Assembly: GCF_932294415.1 (NCBI RefSeq)
Contig: NC_065543.1
Location: 24,980,530 to 25,044,529 of the forward strand
Length of the DNA: 64,000 bases
DNA from: Quercus robur
Lineage: Eukaryota; Streptophyta; Magnoliopsida; Fagales; Fagaceae
Direction of reading: 5' to 3'
A model generated the notes under the pieces. It was not told the origin of the DNA and did not search any database. It saw only the letters and a list, made by a program, of their open reading frames with translations. Below, piece after piece: positions 37,442 through 50,357 of this stretch (position 1 is its first letter; every line of letters begins with the position of its first letter). The position numbers and the translations under genes were made by a program.

Positions 37442-39004
37442 ATTGTGTCATCAACCAGCATGATGCAGACCATTCCATGAGTACAAGTCCTTTGTTAATT
37501 TGTAATGTACTTGGTATTAAGATGATCGCTTGAATTGTGAAAATTACTCAAATTACTTTTTGAGGGACCTGGCATGCAACATAATTGAATCAGCAAATCT
37601 TTCCCCCACCCTTTTTTTTTTTTTTTTTTTTCAATTCAGGGGGAAAAAAGAACGCAAAAAGAAAAAGATAATAAAAAATTGAAAAAATAACAAGAAAAAA
37701 AGAAGAATAAGATTAAATGTCAAACAAATAAGAGGGAAGAGAGAAGCAAAGAGTCACTTTGAAGCTCACACATAAAATTGAATAGGAATAAGCTGAAGTT
37801 AGATGAAACCTAGACATACAATCTAGCATAAAACAAAACAAAAAGCATACTGAACTGCCCTTTACTCCTTTCCGTGGCTCCCTGCACAAATTTTGTCATC
37901 TAGGAAATTTAAAGGAGCTAAAGATCTCATCAAATCAAGTTTTATTCTTTACACAAAAAGCAGGATAGTGAGTGTGAGGTAAAATTGGAGTGGGTAATGA
38001 CTAGTAATTGTAAGATTATTTACATTAGGAGATTTAATGTGAACCGTATAAATATACATTTTTAATTTCTTCTGTTGTTATCAATTTCTTACACGAATGT
38101 TAATTTAGCAGTAAATTGTAACCTTCCTATGGCCAGATGTGCTTCACACATGATTTACCAAAAGACTTTATTTATAAGACTAATACATATAAACACAGAA
38201 TAAAAGTTTCCATACCATTGGGTGTAGGAAAATTTAGTTCATAATGCTAAATTCCCCATCTAATTCCAATTAAATCACAAAGATAATAACCTCCCTATGG
38301 GGTCAAGTCATTATTTTCATGAATTAATTACGACTTAGATGCCATTATGCCTAATAAAGTACTATAAAATAATCTTTATGTGAGTATTGCCTAAAGATGC
38401 TATGTCTATTCCTAAGTCATTTTGATATTCAAAAATTTTAAATGACATCAAAAGATCAACTAAACCATTAAATGATATATTTTTTTTCAATTCTTTAGTC
38501 TACATTGTGTCTATTGTACATGAAGTAGTCTTCGTCTAATAAAATTTTTCTTACTTATCAAATAAAAATAAAATGATATTTTAGGACAAGATAAGAACAA
38601 GGAACCAACAACGAACTTAAACCGATCATTTACTTAATGATCAATGGTTCATAACATATATACCAACATAGTACATCATTCAACAGCAACTCTATGACAT
38701 TGTTATAGATATTAATCATTAAAGTAATATCATTTAAGTGGATTGATGATAAATCACAACGTGTATTAAAACCCAAATAAAAAAACTCAATCCTAAATAC
38801 TAGTGTTGTGTTTCTGCACAAAATGTCTAATCATGTGTATAATCTCACTGCACAAAGTCAAAGTACGAGCTAAAAGCCTAAAACCCATTTTCCTGATGCC
38901 ATTTAGTTTCAACTTTCAACTTTCAAGTCAAGCCAAAATTGCAGAATTTGATACAAAAAAATTTGGCAGTGCTTAAATAATTTGCATATTTAAGAAATTC
39001 ATAC
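37442..39004. other. Region upstream of the SMR gene, probable 5' UTR intron
   Basis: If the donor at 39004-39003 is used (next entry), most of this stretch is an intron in the 5' leader. It is AT-rich, with a T-run at 37613-37631, and near 38500-38570 a text ending cttacttatcaaataaaaat that resembles a plant LINE 3' tail. No gene is seen. Confidence 0.35.
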
Positions 39005-39240
39005 CTTTTGCAGAGACCAAATTTTGGTGGGTGTGGGTGTTATTTAGGAAGACTAGAGCGCAGGAGTATTTCCACAGGTAACCAAGGCTGAGATATCACA
39101 AGAACATACGGTGGCTGTTGTCGGTACAGATGTTTTATAATCGAACACTCCCACAATCCGACCACTCTGCATCTCTTATCCATATAATAATTCTGTCTCT
39201 GCCTTGTGCTGCTTTCAATTTTTTATGCAAAGAGGGAACG
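39005..39240 (-). other. Possible 5' untranslated exon of the SMR gene
   Basis: On the minus strand the sequence ctctgcaaaag is followed by GTATGAATTT, a good splice donor, about 1.6 kb upstream of the start codon. The GC-richer block with CT-rich text before it could be promoter and leader. No matching acceptor can be chosen with confidence; gcatgccag near 37574 is one option. Confidence 0.3.
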
Positions 39241-39429
39241 AGAGAGGGAGAAATTTTTCCCTCAAAACTCAAAAGAGTCCCGTAGATGACATGGAAAATG
39301 GTCGTTAGAGAGAGAAAATTAGGCTGAAAACAGACTTAAAGGCGGCCTTGTCAAATTACGAAATTACCCTCACTGTTTGATGCCTTTTCCAGTTTTTAGT
39401 TTCTACCTAGGATTCACAACGGATTAGGT

Positions 39430-40290
39430 TTCTTTGTGCTTCAACCCTGCCCACGGGCATGCCCATGTTATCCGAACATGCCCCATTTAATAAACGGTTT
39501 TTCTTTCAACCCCCAAACCCACTCAGTCAGGCCCTGTCTTGTCATGCTTGGCCCAAAATCCTAAACACAAACACAAAAATAAAAAAAACAAAAATTTCAG
39601 ATTTTCCCTTTCAAAATCACAAACGCAAACTCAAATCCGAACACGAACACAAACATGGATTTCACAAACACAAAAATTTCAGATTGTCCCTTTCAAAATA
39701 AAAAATACAAACACAAATCCTAACACAAATACAAACACAAACACAAAAATTTTAGACTTTCCCTTTCAAAATAAAAAACACAAACACAAAAATTTCAGAT
39801 TTATGATTTTCCTTTTCAAAATAAAAAACACAAACACAAACAAAGAAAAATCAATGAGAGATGAAATGAACCCAAAAATAAAAATAAAATCACAGAGGGT
39901 GGCTATGAGAGAGTAGCTAAGGCGTGACAAAGCTTGAGGTCGGTGAACGAAACAGTGAGGCGTGAGCTTGAGGGCCGGTAGTGACTAGTGTGAGTGAGTG
40001 AGAGTGGGTGGGCGGTTGAGACCAAAGAAAAAGATATGAGAGTTAGTGTTAGAATAGGTTATAAGTGTGTGTGTGTGTGTGTGTATGGGGTTTTTGGTAA
40101 TTTTAGTTTTAATTGGGTCGGGTCCTGGTTCGAGGCGAGTTTCACTAAAACCTGTACTTGACTTGAACTCATTTCGGGTTTTATTTTAAAAACTCAAACC
40201 TGACCCTATTGTTTTGCAGGTCAGGTAAAACTTGCCCCATTAGGGTCGGGTCGGGCCGGGTACCCACGGGTTAGGTACTTTTTGCCATCC
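39430..40290. mobile_element. Possible hAT-like non-autonomous element
   Basis: The right end, read in reverse, is ggatggcaaaaagtacctaa followed by repeated cccga/acccg motifs; the left side has ccctgcccacgggcatgccc. The symmetry is poor and no target duplication was found. The segment includes the minisatellite at 39570-39850. Confidence 0.3.
39570..39850. repeat. Interspersed minisatellite
   Basis: The phrase aaaatttcagattttccctt (with variants) followed by tcaaaat and an acaaacacaaa run recurs about four times, near 39590, 39674, 39744 and 39790. It produces Lys/Asn/Thr-rich artefact frames. Confidence 0.75.
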
Positions 40291-41015
40291 TTTTTTCTAC
40301 TTTCTACTATCACATGATTCACATTGCTGTGCAAGGTGTCACATGGTCTATTTTCATTTTTTTTTTTGATGATATAGGAGAATTTCATTTAAATTAGTTG
40401 CATGACACAGAACATACTGTACAACAATTCTAATTGTTAATCAAACCCCTACGGGCAACTGACCCCACCCACCGAACCAATTATTGGGTAATCTAGGGGC
40501 TTTTCACCCTTGAAGGGCTAAACAGTTGTTGGGGGCCGTTTTTCCATTGCATAGCCACGTGTTGTTCACTGGAGGGGTGACCTTGCTTGACTTGGATTTG
40601 TATGAGGAGTTGCATCTAGAACTTGACATTGGACCAAGTAGTCCAATGGCTTCCGGCTTATTTTTAGGCCTACAAAATGAGTAAAACTCAAAATCTAAGA
40701 ATCATGATAATGGTTGAATAAATAGATAATATGTGTTTGAAATAATAGTTTTGATTTATAGTTGTAATGGTAGTTAAAATAAAGTAATATGTATTTAAAG
40801 GTGAAGTAATCATGTATGCAATAATATAAATTTAGAGATATAGAAAGGTGGTGACTTATCTTTGTATGGTTTGTAGCTCCAACTATATAGCATCGGTGAG
40901 TTGATAGTATTCCAGCAGAATGACTCCAGTGGTGAAGAGGTAGTATGTCATGATAACTTCAAGATTGAAGGGGAAAAATGGGTGCAATTGGAAGGAGAAA
41001 GAGTATGTCCAGCCA
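40291..41015. other. Non-coding stretch
   Basis: No gene or element boundary can be supported. A T-run occurs near 40358. Confidence 0.35.
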
Positions 41016-42680
41016 TGTGTAGAGGCTAAAGTTTGTCCCTTTATCATGCACTTAAATGAATTTCCCTTTGATAATACTCTTTTAGTTATAGTGAAGTTAT
41101 GAATAGCATTGCCTCCCATGAGAAGGGCATTTGTAAGATAGGTTTGTGCCTTCCATGAGAAGGACTTTAGTATGAGTGTTCAATATCTCTTGAGAAGTAT
41201 GGAGATGGTAAAAGATATAGATGTTTTGTGGGATGTAGTATTTGTAATATGTATATGTAATGTGATAAGTATGGATACTTGGTGAGAGATGGGTTTGTAA
41301 TATAGATGAGAAATATGTATGTATAATTTGTGAGAGATGTAATTTGTAAGATATATGAGAGATATGTATGGGTATTTTGTGAGATATGTACTTTCTGAGA
41401 TGTATGAGAGATATGTAAGATGGTGAAGGAGTTATGTTAGAGCTACTAGAAAGATTATAGTGATGGCTTGTGTTGCTTTCCAAGAGGAAAGATTTTGTAA
41501 GAGTGTGGAGATGTGTTTAGGTATTTGGAGATATGGGCAACAAGATAGATGTATTTTTTGAATATAGAGAGTGAGAGAATGAACATAAGATGAGTAATGG
41601 TGTTGGTGTGTAATAGTGTATTTAGCAATATTGTTGGGATTTTCTGCTAGGGGATGGATTAGGGCTTATGAGTAGTGATGTGAGGGGCATCTATGAGCTT
41701 AGGATTGAAGAGCTTAGTTTCTAATTTGGAAACTAAGAACTCAAAAGCTCAGAATCTCATTAAGAGCTAAGAAGATAATTAGAGGGAGAGAAAAAATAGA
41801 GAAGTTTTTGAGAGATTAGTTCTTCTCTATTGGTGTCCTTTGGTGTGTTGATGAGGGTTTCTATTTATAGTTGAGTTTAAGGGGGTATTTAGCAAAGAAT
41901 CTTAGCCAAAATCTGTCCCAATTAGTAATAAATCTTCAGAAATCCATTTTAGGATTTGGCAGAAAATGGTATGTTCAGTTTTAAGGGATTTTTTCTGTTT
42001 TGGGTAATATTAGCTGGAGGAAAGACTAACAAAAAAGGAAAGGATTTTAGCAAGAAAAAGATAGTTTCTTTGGTTGCTTTTGGTTTTTAGCCAATAATGA
42101 AATTCTGTAATGTTAAGGTTGCTGGGCCAGCTGTCCCATCAATTTTGAAACAGCTGTCCTGGCTGTTTGAAAAAACTGTCACAGTTATCATAAGACAGCT
42201 GTTGTTTGGGGCTGAAGTAGATAAGGTCAACTGGATGATGTCAGGCGCTGGAGAGAATATTTAGCATTTATTTAATGGATTTGGCTGAAAATTGTAAGAT
42301 CTCTTTTAAGGATGTCTTGCTATTTTGGGTATAGTAGCTGGCTATTGGAATTTGAGCATTAAATGGTTGATGATTTCACTTTAAGCTAGGTGTCAAGTGC
42401 TGAACACACTTTTAGCCAGCTGGCAGGGGAATATTTGGTCCAATTATGGCAGATGGTAGTTGGGGTATTAAAGATATCATGAATATTGTATATTTGAAGA
42501 TTAAAGATAGGCAATCAGATTTAGCCATGTGTTTGAGTTGGATTTTAGCTGAACATAGTAATAAGTTTATGTAGAATAATATGATTAGATTTCTAAATTT
42601 GTATTGGAATAGCTGGAGATTGAACGAATAGTTATTTTGTCAGCATTTAGATGGCTAGAGTTTTTGAGAATTTTTTATAT
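41016..42680 (+). repeat. Left copy of a large LTR-like repeat
   Basis: It begins TGTGTAGAGGCT and aligns, with many substitutions and small indels, to 50358-52107. Shared landmarks include aagataggtttgtgccttcc, agcttagtttctaatttgga, ggggtatttagc and gttggattttagctgaa. The start with TG at the exact point where similarity begins suggests an LTR. The 3' boundary was not resolved. Confidence 0.6.
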
Positions 42681-42689
42681 GATGAGTAT

Positions 42690-44215
42690 TAAGTTTTAGG
42701 AAAAGAGCAATAAAGAGTTTTATCATTTTAAGTGTTATGTGATAAGAGAGGTTTACTCTATGTTAACTGCTACACACTGACTCATTAGAGTTCAGGGAAT
42801 TGGAGAAGACATGCCAAGTAACATGTTTCTTTTATCAACTTTAAATTGCTGAAACTATACTAAACATACTCCTTGGTCTTCCAAATCACGACTCCCAAAG
42901 TTTCCCCGAAAAGACTCATGAGCTTGGATCATAAGTCGAAAATGAGATGACGTACCTTGGATTTTGTTGTCATTTTGTGTAAATATGGGCTTTTGTTGGA
43001 GAAGCCACTTTCCATGAATATGAAAGAGGTAATATGCGTCATGAGTTTTGATTCATTGCTTGAGTCGATCCTGCAAGTTCAAAAACGTGTACAAAAACAC
43101 TTTTGAACGTTTAGACCCCCAAAAACCAACTTAACCAACACAAGCAATATGTCAAACAACAAGTGTGCGGAAACTTAACATATGCTATAATATGAAATTG
43201 GTTAAACAACTATCTAAGCCATAACAAAATAAACCACAGCAGATAATGTAAAGGCAGAGATAGAGAGGAAGGAAGATGCAAACACAAAGATAACACCCGA
43301 TGTGTTATCGAAGAGGAAACCGAAGACCTCGGCGAAAAACCTCTCCGCCGCCCTCCAAGCGGTAATCAATCCACTAGAAAATACAGTTGGGATACAAGGA
43401 CAGCAATAGACCCTCCAAGCCTAATCTACCCAGTGCACCTAAGCCCTCCAAGCTTCTTGCTCCAACGAGGTTGCGCCGAACCTTTTTCTTTTCTAGCTTT
43501 CCGGATTCCGCTACTACACCGTAGCATCAACCAATGAAGATTGGCTCCTTCCTAACTGCTTCCCAGAACTCCAAACGTCTGTCTCACAGAGATGATAATG
43601 GTGAGAACCAGGTTTGGTATAATGCCTCTCAAGGATTTGACAATGGAGAGGAAGAGAGTGAGGGAATTTGATGAGACTCTAAGGTAGAGATTGTGGGTGA
43701 AACAATCTGGTTTTTCTTTAGGGTTTCTCTCTCAAAATTCTCTCTGGAAGCTCTCTTTCAATCGTGGGTTAAAAGGGTATTTATACTGGAGTGAAGAGGA
43801 ATGCGAAACGTCAGGTTTTTCCAAAACAGGGGTGGCTCGCGGCTTGACCTCGCGGCTTGACCAAGTCGCGAGATCCAGTCGCGAGTTAACCGTATGGCCA
43901 GTTGTCCTGTTTTGTCCTGTAGTGCTCCAGCTAGCATGACTGTTCATCTTCCAGCATGCTTGGCACGTGTGCATCTTCTGGCGGTTTGAAGCCGCGAGTC
44001 CACCCGCGAGTCCCAGCCGCGACACTCTGTTTTCTTGCACACTCTTGAGCAAACTTCACTCTATCTCACTCACTACCCTTACAACAATCCCACCTAAATA
44101 CAGGGTTACTAAATGCTGAATTACAAGCAAATTTGGCACGGAATAAAGCCAATTAGATGGTTGAATAAATTCAACCTTACAGATCCATATGTTAATGTTG
44201 ATTATGTCGTGGGTT
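42690..44215. other. Transposon-derived non-coding stretch
   Basis: It includes the LTR-like region at 43080-44110 (listed separately). The text before it (42690-43080) has no recognisable gene. Confidence 0.4.
43080..44110 (-). mobile_element. LTR-like sequence, minus strand, with a TATA box
   Basis: Read on the minus strand it contains a GC-rich section with repeated ctcgcg/gccgcgag motifs, then cagtataaatacccttt (TATAAATA near 43780), then an exon-like leader and a T-rich 3' part. This is the usual order of U3, TATA, R and U5 in a plant LTR. I could not find a target duplication, so ends are approximate. Small open frames on both strands are not genes. Confidence 0.45.
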
Positions 44216-44220
44216 ATGAT

Positions 44221-45607
44221 TGTTAGTATAAGTGCCCTAAAATCCTATTGCATGCCATCTATGGCATTATGTATGACATTATGTTCTATGTAATAAAGTT
44301 GTTTTTATTATTATCTAAAATAATCGTAACATAAATATTTGGACATTAACATATAGTCCATGAGATGCATAGTATGTGATTTAGTCACAGAAGATATAAA
44401 TCACAAGTTCTTTGTAAACTCAAAATTTTAGTTCGTAGTTGGTGATGAAATTAGGCATTTCATCTACGAAGACTATAACGTATCAACTAAGATGATTTGT
44501 CTTAATTATGGAAGTGAAGACTTCTAGTTAATATGTTGATAAGTTTTAAGTGTTGAGACATATTGAACTAGACTGTTGTGAGATTTATTATTCTACCAAT
44601 GACTGTCAAATGAATAATAAATCGCACGACTTCTATTTACATCAACTCTTAATCCTAAGAGAATAATGAATCTAATCATGAAGTGTAGGTTGCTTTGATA
44701 TATCAGGAGTGAGATCTAAAGTCACGATTAAAATCTCAATATGTTGGGCAGCCACATTTATTATTGAAGGAACATATATTCTCAAGATGGAATTCATAAT
44801 TTCTTAACAAAGATATAAAATATTCCCTTGAGATAAGTTTAATAAGTTTGGTTATTCAAAGTGTTAGGCCTAATTACTTTAGTAAGAAGTTACTAAAGTA
44901 TATATTTATGAAATTGGATTTCATAAATATATGATGAATAACTTAAAGGATTAAAACGGGTACTCAAGGATTAAGATGTAGTAATCTTCAAAGTGGCAGT
45001 CAACATTCATGATTTTGTATTACTACGAATATTTTAATGAAGGGGTTGAATGTATAACAAAGTCTTGAAATATAATTTATTAATAAGGCATAGAGTATAA
45101 TTATATTTATATAGTGATATTAAATATAATTAATAATAATTTTGGACTTGTTAAGAGTTGATAGAAAGACCCAAAACGCATTGGAGCTAGTGTCTTATTT
45201 GTTCATTTTGGTCTTACTCTAAGCCACATACTAAAGCCCAATTGGAATTGCCCAAAAGGCTAACCCAATTAGATAATCAGTTACATATAAGGAGAGAAAT
45301 ATACAGAATTTTAAAAATGTATAAAATGGTGTATATGTGAGTGTAAGCCACTCTCCTATTCTCCCTTGAACACATAAACTGATTGAGAGACCACACTTCT
45401 TGGGCATAAGTGGAATTGGAGTGAAGATTAAAAGTGTTTACAAGTACTTCTAATCTTTGGTTTTGAATTTCACTGTACCAAGGTACGTTCTCTTGTTCTT
45501 AAATTCTGAAATTTATATATTACATGTTATCAATTGCGAATGAAGTAGATCCGTTAATTTTCCATTGTGTATATTTTGTATGCAATACAAACTATATTTT
45601 TCCTACA
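44221..45607 (+). mobile_element. Copia-like solo LTR, 1387 bp
   Basis: It starts TGTTAGTATAAGTGCCC and ends TTTTTCCTACA. ATGAT repeats exactly on both sides (44216-44220 and 45608-45612). No primer-binding site or coding sequence follows, so it is a solo LTR left by recombination between the two LTRs of an element. The TGTTAG start and CCTACA end are typical of Copia LTRs. Confidence 0.85.
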
Positions 45608-45612
45608 ATGAT

Positions 45613-45870
45613 CTCAATTGAAGAAGAGGAAATATGAACCATAAATTCGCCTCTTGAAGTAAAGATCTTGTGGGCCATGTGAGCCCAATCAATGTAGTTG
45701 GATAAGATATAAGCTTATTTTGGGATTTAAATGAGACTGACCCAAAATTCAATAATATGTTGATGTAGCGTTAGTTGCCAATGAAGTAATGCCATGAGGC
45801 ATGAAAAAAGAGTCCTCAACAACAGTTTATCCTTATGCCTAGGAGACCTCATTTTAAATTTTTTGCAATT
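45613..45870. other. Short spacer between two solo LTRs
   Basis: It is 258 bp of non-coding sequence belonging to whatever hosted both insertions. Confidence 0.4.
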
Positions 45871-45875
45871 GATGG

Positions 45876-47582
45876 TGTCGACGCCCAGCCTTGATCGGCT
45901 AGTGGAAAGACTGTCGTTGCCATGCCTTCATTTAGCCACCCATCGCGGCGACAGCTACCACGCGTGCGAGGCCCCATTGGAGGGCCCTTCTCGATAGTGG
46001 TGTATGTGTTTCGCGGAGCTTTGAGTGCTTTCTCTCTTGATAGAGGAAGGTATGTCTACCTTTGGTTTTATGGCAGGAATTTGGGCCAAATTTTAAGGGT
46101 TTACCAAAGGTAAGTGGAGTCGCCACCAATCATTGGATTTTTCTAAAGTGTGATTGGTCACCTGTTTCTAATTGATTTTATTACTAGTCCTAGGTTAAGA
46201 AAAAGGACATTTTTCCTAATCTAATATGGATGGCAAAAAATATTGATTCTTAGGTTCGAAAGTTTGGTTACGTGTGGGGAAGGTGTTAGGCACCCCACAA
46301 CGCCTATCCAAGGACAATTCTTTGTTTTGATAAAACCTTAATTTTTGGAGATTGGTAGTAAAAGCATGATTTTGGCATTGGCTTTTGGGGCTTTGCATGC
46401 ATGGAGGGCTTTGAAGCTTGGCTTTTGAATGGGTGTGGTCCCAATCTATGCTTTCCTAAGGCATTCAAGCAAAGTGCCAGATTTCTACGGCAAAAATCTG
46501 GTGACAAATCACCTTACTTTCATGGTAGAAATTAGGCATCACTTGCCTTAGGTGACATGGACTGTGACAATCACATCGGAGGAGGGTGAACAGGTATTTA
46601 TATACATACATCATGCACAATGCAAGCATCAGGAAAGTAAATGCCTACATCTTTAGAGCATGGCCCAAAGTATAGGTACAGGAAAGTAAACAGGTGTTGC
46701 CATACTCTAGAGATGAGGATGAATGGTAGAAGGCATGATATACCTAATATAAACCATCTAAGAGAGAAAGGGAGGAGGAAGGAAGGGGTTTAAAAGAGTA
46801 CATAACCAAAGGGAAAGGCTAAACTCCTAAACCTACTAAACACAGCTACTTGGCTTATCTACATGCTTGTGTTTGCACTCTTCTTGCTTGCGCTTGGGAG
46901 ACCGTGCCCTAGCTCTATGTGTGTACATGCAAAGGCAAATACAAGAAACCAGAAGACAAGCAATGGAAGGAAAATATGTAAAGAGTATATGAAAAGGCAT
47001 AAAACAGATAAGCGTGATAGACATGGCAAACATAGCAGGAAAGCAAGCAAACAAGCGAAAAAGCAAACAAGCAAGAAAACGAACAAAAGGTGGTGTCCAC
47101 GAGGGACAAATATAGGTTTGGATTGAATGTCCATAACTTCATTGTGTTGAAGCATGGATGACACACTAGCAAGCAAGACTCATGCATGGACATGTAAGCA
47201 AGCATGTAAAGATGCATATAAATCCAACGAGTGGCATAAACAAGTATGGCAAGCATATCATCACATAGAGCAGAAAAGGGAAAAGGAATGCACGAAGCAA
47301 CCGGCATCATGGTGATGTGTCCCAAGTGGTTACACCCAAAAAACTATGAAAGGTGTTATTTTGTTTGGATTTTGACCTTATTTGACCTTCGGTCAACCCT
47401 AGGTTGACTAGGGGCATTTTGGTCATTTTAGTTGGAAAAAGCACTTTGAGTGCTCCGGTGTCCAAACGGGTTGCGCCATGTCATTCTGGATGTTCTCACG
47501 GTCTTATGGAGAGAAAATAATATTTTTGGGTTTTTTCAAGGTTCGGCACGCAAATCGAGGGTGGACAAAATAGGTATCAACA
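45876..47582 (+). mobile_element. Gypsy-like solo LTR, 1707 bp
   Basis: It starts TGTCGACGCCCAGCC and ends AGGTATCAACA. GATGG flanks it exactly (45871-45875 and 47583-47587). Internal phrases ggagtcgccacc and gggaaggtgttag are shared with the LTR remnant at 1325-2961. Overlapping small frames at 46836-47325 on both strands have no domain. Confidence 0.85.
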
Positions 47583-47587
47583 GATGG

Positions 47588-50357
47588 TTGTTAGGGTACA
47601 TATTTTTACATATATATTTTTTTATTTAAATACCACCTATCTATGCTCAACACATCACCAATAAATCATTGAGCCTCTCTAAACATTTTTTTTTTGCCTT
47701 ATTATTATGCTAGCCCACAACTATTCTCCACACCACCACTAAATTGGGCCACAAATATAAAAATTTATTAGACCCAATATTTAGTGAGGCCTATAGTTCA
47801 TATTTGTGCCCAAATTATTTTATTAAAGGGGTTCAAATCCCATGATCAAAAACCATGATTCAAGTCCATGGCAAATTATCTATCAAAAGTGTCAGTTCTC
47901 ACTGGTAATATTGAAAAACTCAATTCTCATTGGCAACATTAAAAGCCCAGTTCTCATTGGCAATATCAGAAAACCCAGTTCTCACTAGCAATTAAAAAAA
48001 GCCCGGTTTTAACTAGCAATATCAAAAAGCTCAATTCTCATTTGCAACATTAAAAGCCTACTTTTCACTGGCAAATCAAAAAGCCCAGTTCTCACTGGCA
48101 ATATCAAAAAACCCAATTCTCATTGGCAATACTAAAAGCCCAATTCTCATTGGCAACAATAAAAAAGCCCAGTTTTTGCTGGCAATGTCAAAAAAAGCTC
48201 AATTCATATTGGTACTATTTAGTGAAAAATCCAATATTGTTAATTCTTGGGAAATACCATATGATTAAATTACCTATGCCCATAACCACAGTTGTTAGAA
48301 AAGCTTGAATGCTCACATATTTCCAAATTCATGGGAAATTATGATTATTTGATTCTACGAATGATAATTATTCATCCTACAAGCTCGTTCATCATTTCAA
48401 AATAGTAAATATTATTTACAAATCATTTTGAAATAATTAAGCTTATGCTATTATATTACATTCATTACCCAAAGATCCATTACAAATATCTATCAAAACC
48501 CAATCTGCATTGAATATCCACTAACAATAAGAGTCCATGAGGGATGAAAACCCATGGCAATGTGTGTCATTGATGTCCATTTTGTCGTTCCAAATGTGTG
48601 ATAAAAGGAGAACAAGCCCAAGTGAAAAAGGGGCATAAGCCCAGCCCAGCCAAAGGGTCAAGCCATGTGAACAATCAAAACCCAAAGTTCTAGCCAAGGC
48701 AGAAGACTGAACCAGCTAGCCAGCTTCCTTCTTGCTCATCCTTGACCAAGGTTCAGCTGGAGATTTCCTCAAGGGACAACTAGATCTCTAAGAATGAAAT
48801 AAGGGTTGTACCATCAACTTTCTGCCACTGTCTCCCTAATGTGAATAGTGCCCAGAGGTTGTACTACCAGCTAAAGTCTAATAGGTAATGGGATTTCATC
48901 ATCTTCCTCAAAACTCTATCTCCAGCGGAAGGAAGCCTTAACCAAGTTACTCAAATTTGAACAAATTAATCAAATTAAATCCAATATAGCCTCCTGACCA
49001 GCCTTACATTTTTGGATTCTTGCTAATCACTCCCCTAAGCTCCACTGTAAAAGGGTAATCACATTAGCCCCACAAACACACACAACCTCCCTGGAAATTT
49101 TTGTTATTCTTGCTACTTTGCCTTATTTCAGCTTGTAGTTCAGCTTCCTCCAGCTCATAAATCATCCATCTCAGTCAATAAAAGCCCACACTCATCTAGC
49201 CTCAAACTTTCATTTTCCCTTTTCTGCATATACCAAGTTCATAAATGCTCCCTATTCAATCATGAACAACGCTTTTCTCCATTAAAGACTTAGCCTTAGC
49301 ATTATTTTCCCCATTTTGCTAGACTCACTCAAAACAGCCTTTACAACCCCACTCATATCCCAAATACATATTTCACAAGAATCTTGATTCAACATCTTCT
49401 ACATTGAGTTGGAATCTCTCTCTCCCTTCACACCGTGCCAAATAACCCTTTTCTTCTCACCATGGAGCCATTGGTCTTTACATTTTGTTTTTCTATTGAA
49501 GGATATAATGTATTTGTAACAATGAAATTTTTCCCTCATATTGATGTAGTAGTAGCAAAAAGTACCCTAGACCGCTTTGACCAAGACACATAAGGATTGC
49601 CTGAAGTGAACACCTTCTTATATTTGTTCAATAATTGATTGTTGGACCATCAATTTAATTTTACCCCACCACTGGAGAATTTTATTTTCTTGCATTGTTG
49701 TAACAAGACCACTAATTTATTAATTAACTATTATGAAGTGTTTTATTGGGCCTTAATGTAGTTCTTGCTAAGGTACAACCTTAATTTCTTACTTAGATAG
49801 GTTTATCACTGCATTGAAAGCCTTTGGGTATCATCTTAGAACCCAACGTTGAGTTTTGGCTTAGTCTCCCCATATTTCATTTGAGGACATCAATTTCCCC
49901 CTTAACAATGGCACTAAGTCCTTGACTTAGTCTTAGCTATGAGCTAATATAACTCACACGCACACATAGTGTTTACAAAGAAAACTCCTAACCTTTATTG
50001 CTCAATCACAAGTACAAAAGAAATCTCACCCTTACAAGACTTAGAGGAATACACTCAAATCTCTCAAGCCAATTTTGTACTTTGTTGTTGACACTCCTAA
50101 CAACATAAGGATAAAATCACATACAACAATAACCGTCTATGGCAATTACCACCAAGTAACTTCTTGCCTCTTGAACCATCTACCACTTGGGTTTGTATTA
50201 GGGCAATGCTAACTATTGTTTTCTTGGCTGTTTTGGAATGATATGGCAGGCCTGTTTCTATCATTCAATTTTAATGACATGGTTGATTTCTATTGGTTTC
50301 AGAGTACAAGATCAACATGCTAACCTTGTACCTCAATACTATACAATAATTTCCCCT
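47588..50357. other. Non-coding, probably transposon interior
   Basis: It lies between the two LTR-like repeats at 41016 and 50358 and carries the 47885-48225 minisatellite. The rest shows C/A-rich text and no open frame with a known domain. It may be the non-coding interior of a large Gypsy-type element, but no primer site or polypurine tract could be tied to it. Confidence 0.35.
47885..48225. repeat. Minisatellite, about 11 copies of a 28-35 bp unit
   Basis: Imperfect units of the form agcccagttctcactggcaa plus atatcaaaa follow one another. Variants include caattctcattggcaa and ggttttaactagcaa. Confidence 0.85.

Noticed and set aside
39459-39916. Lys/Asn/Thr-rich frames of 80 and 125 codons
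   Set aside because: They come from the acaaacacaaa minisatellite.
46836-47325. Four overlapping frames on both strands
   Set aside because: They lie wholly inside the solo LTR at 45876-47582 and show no domain.
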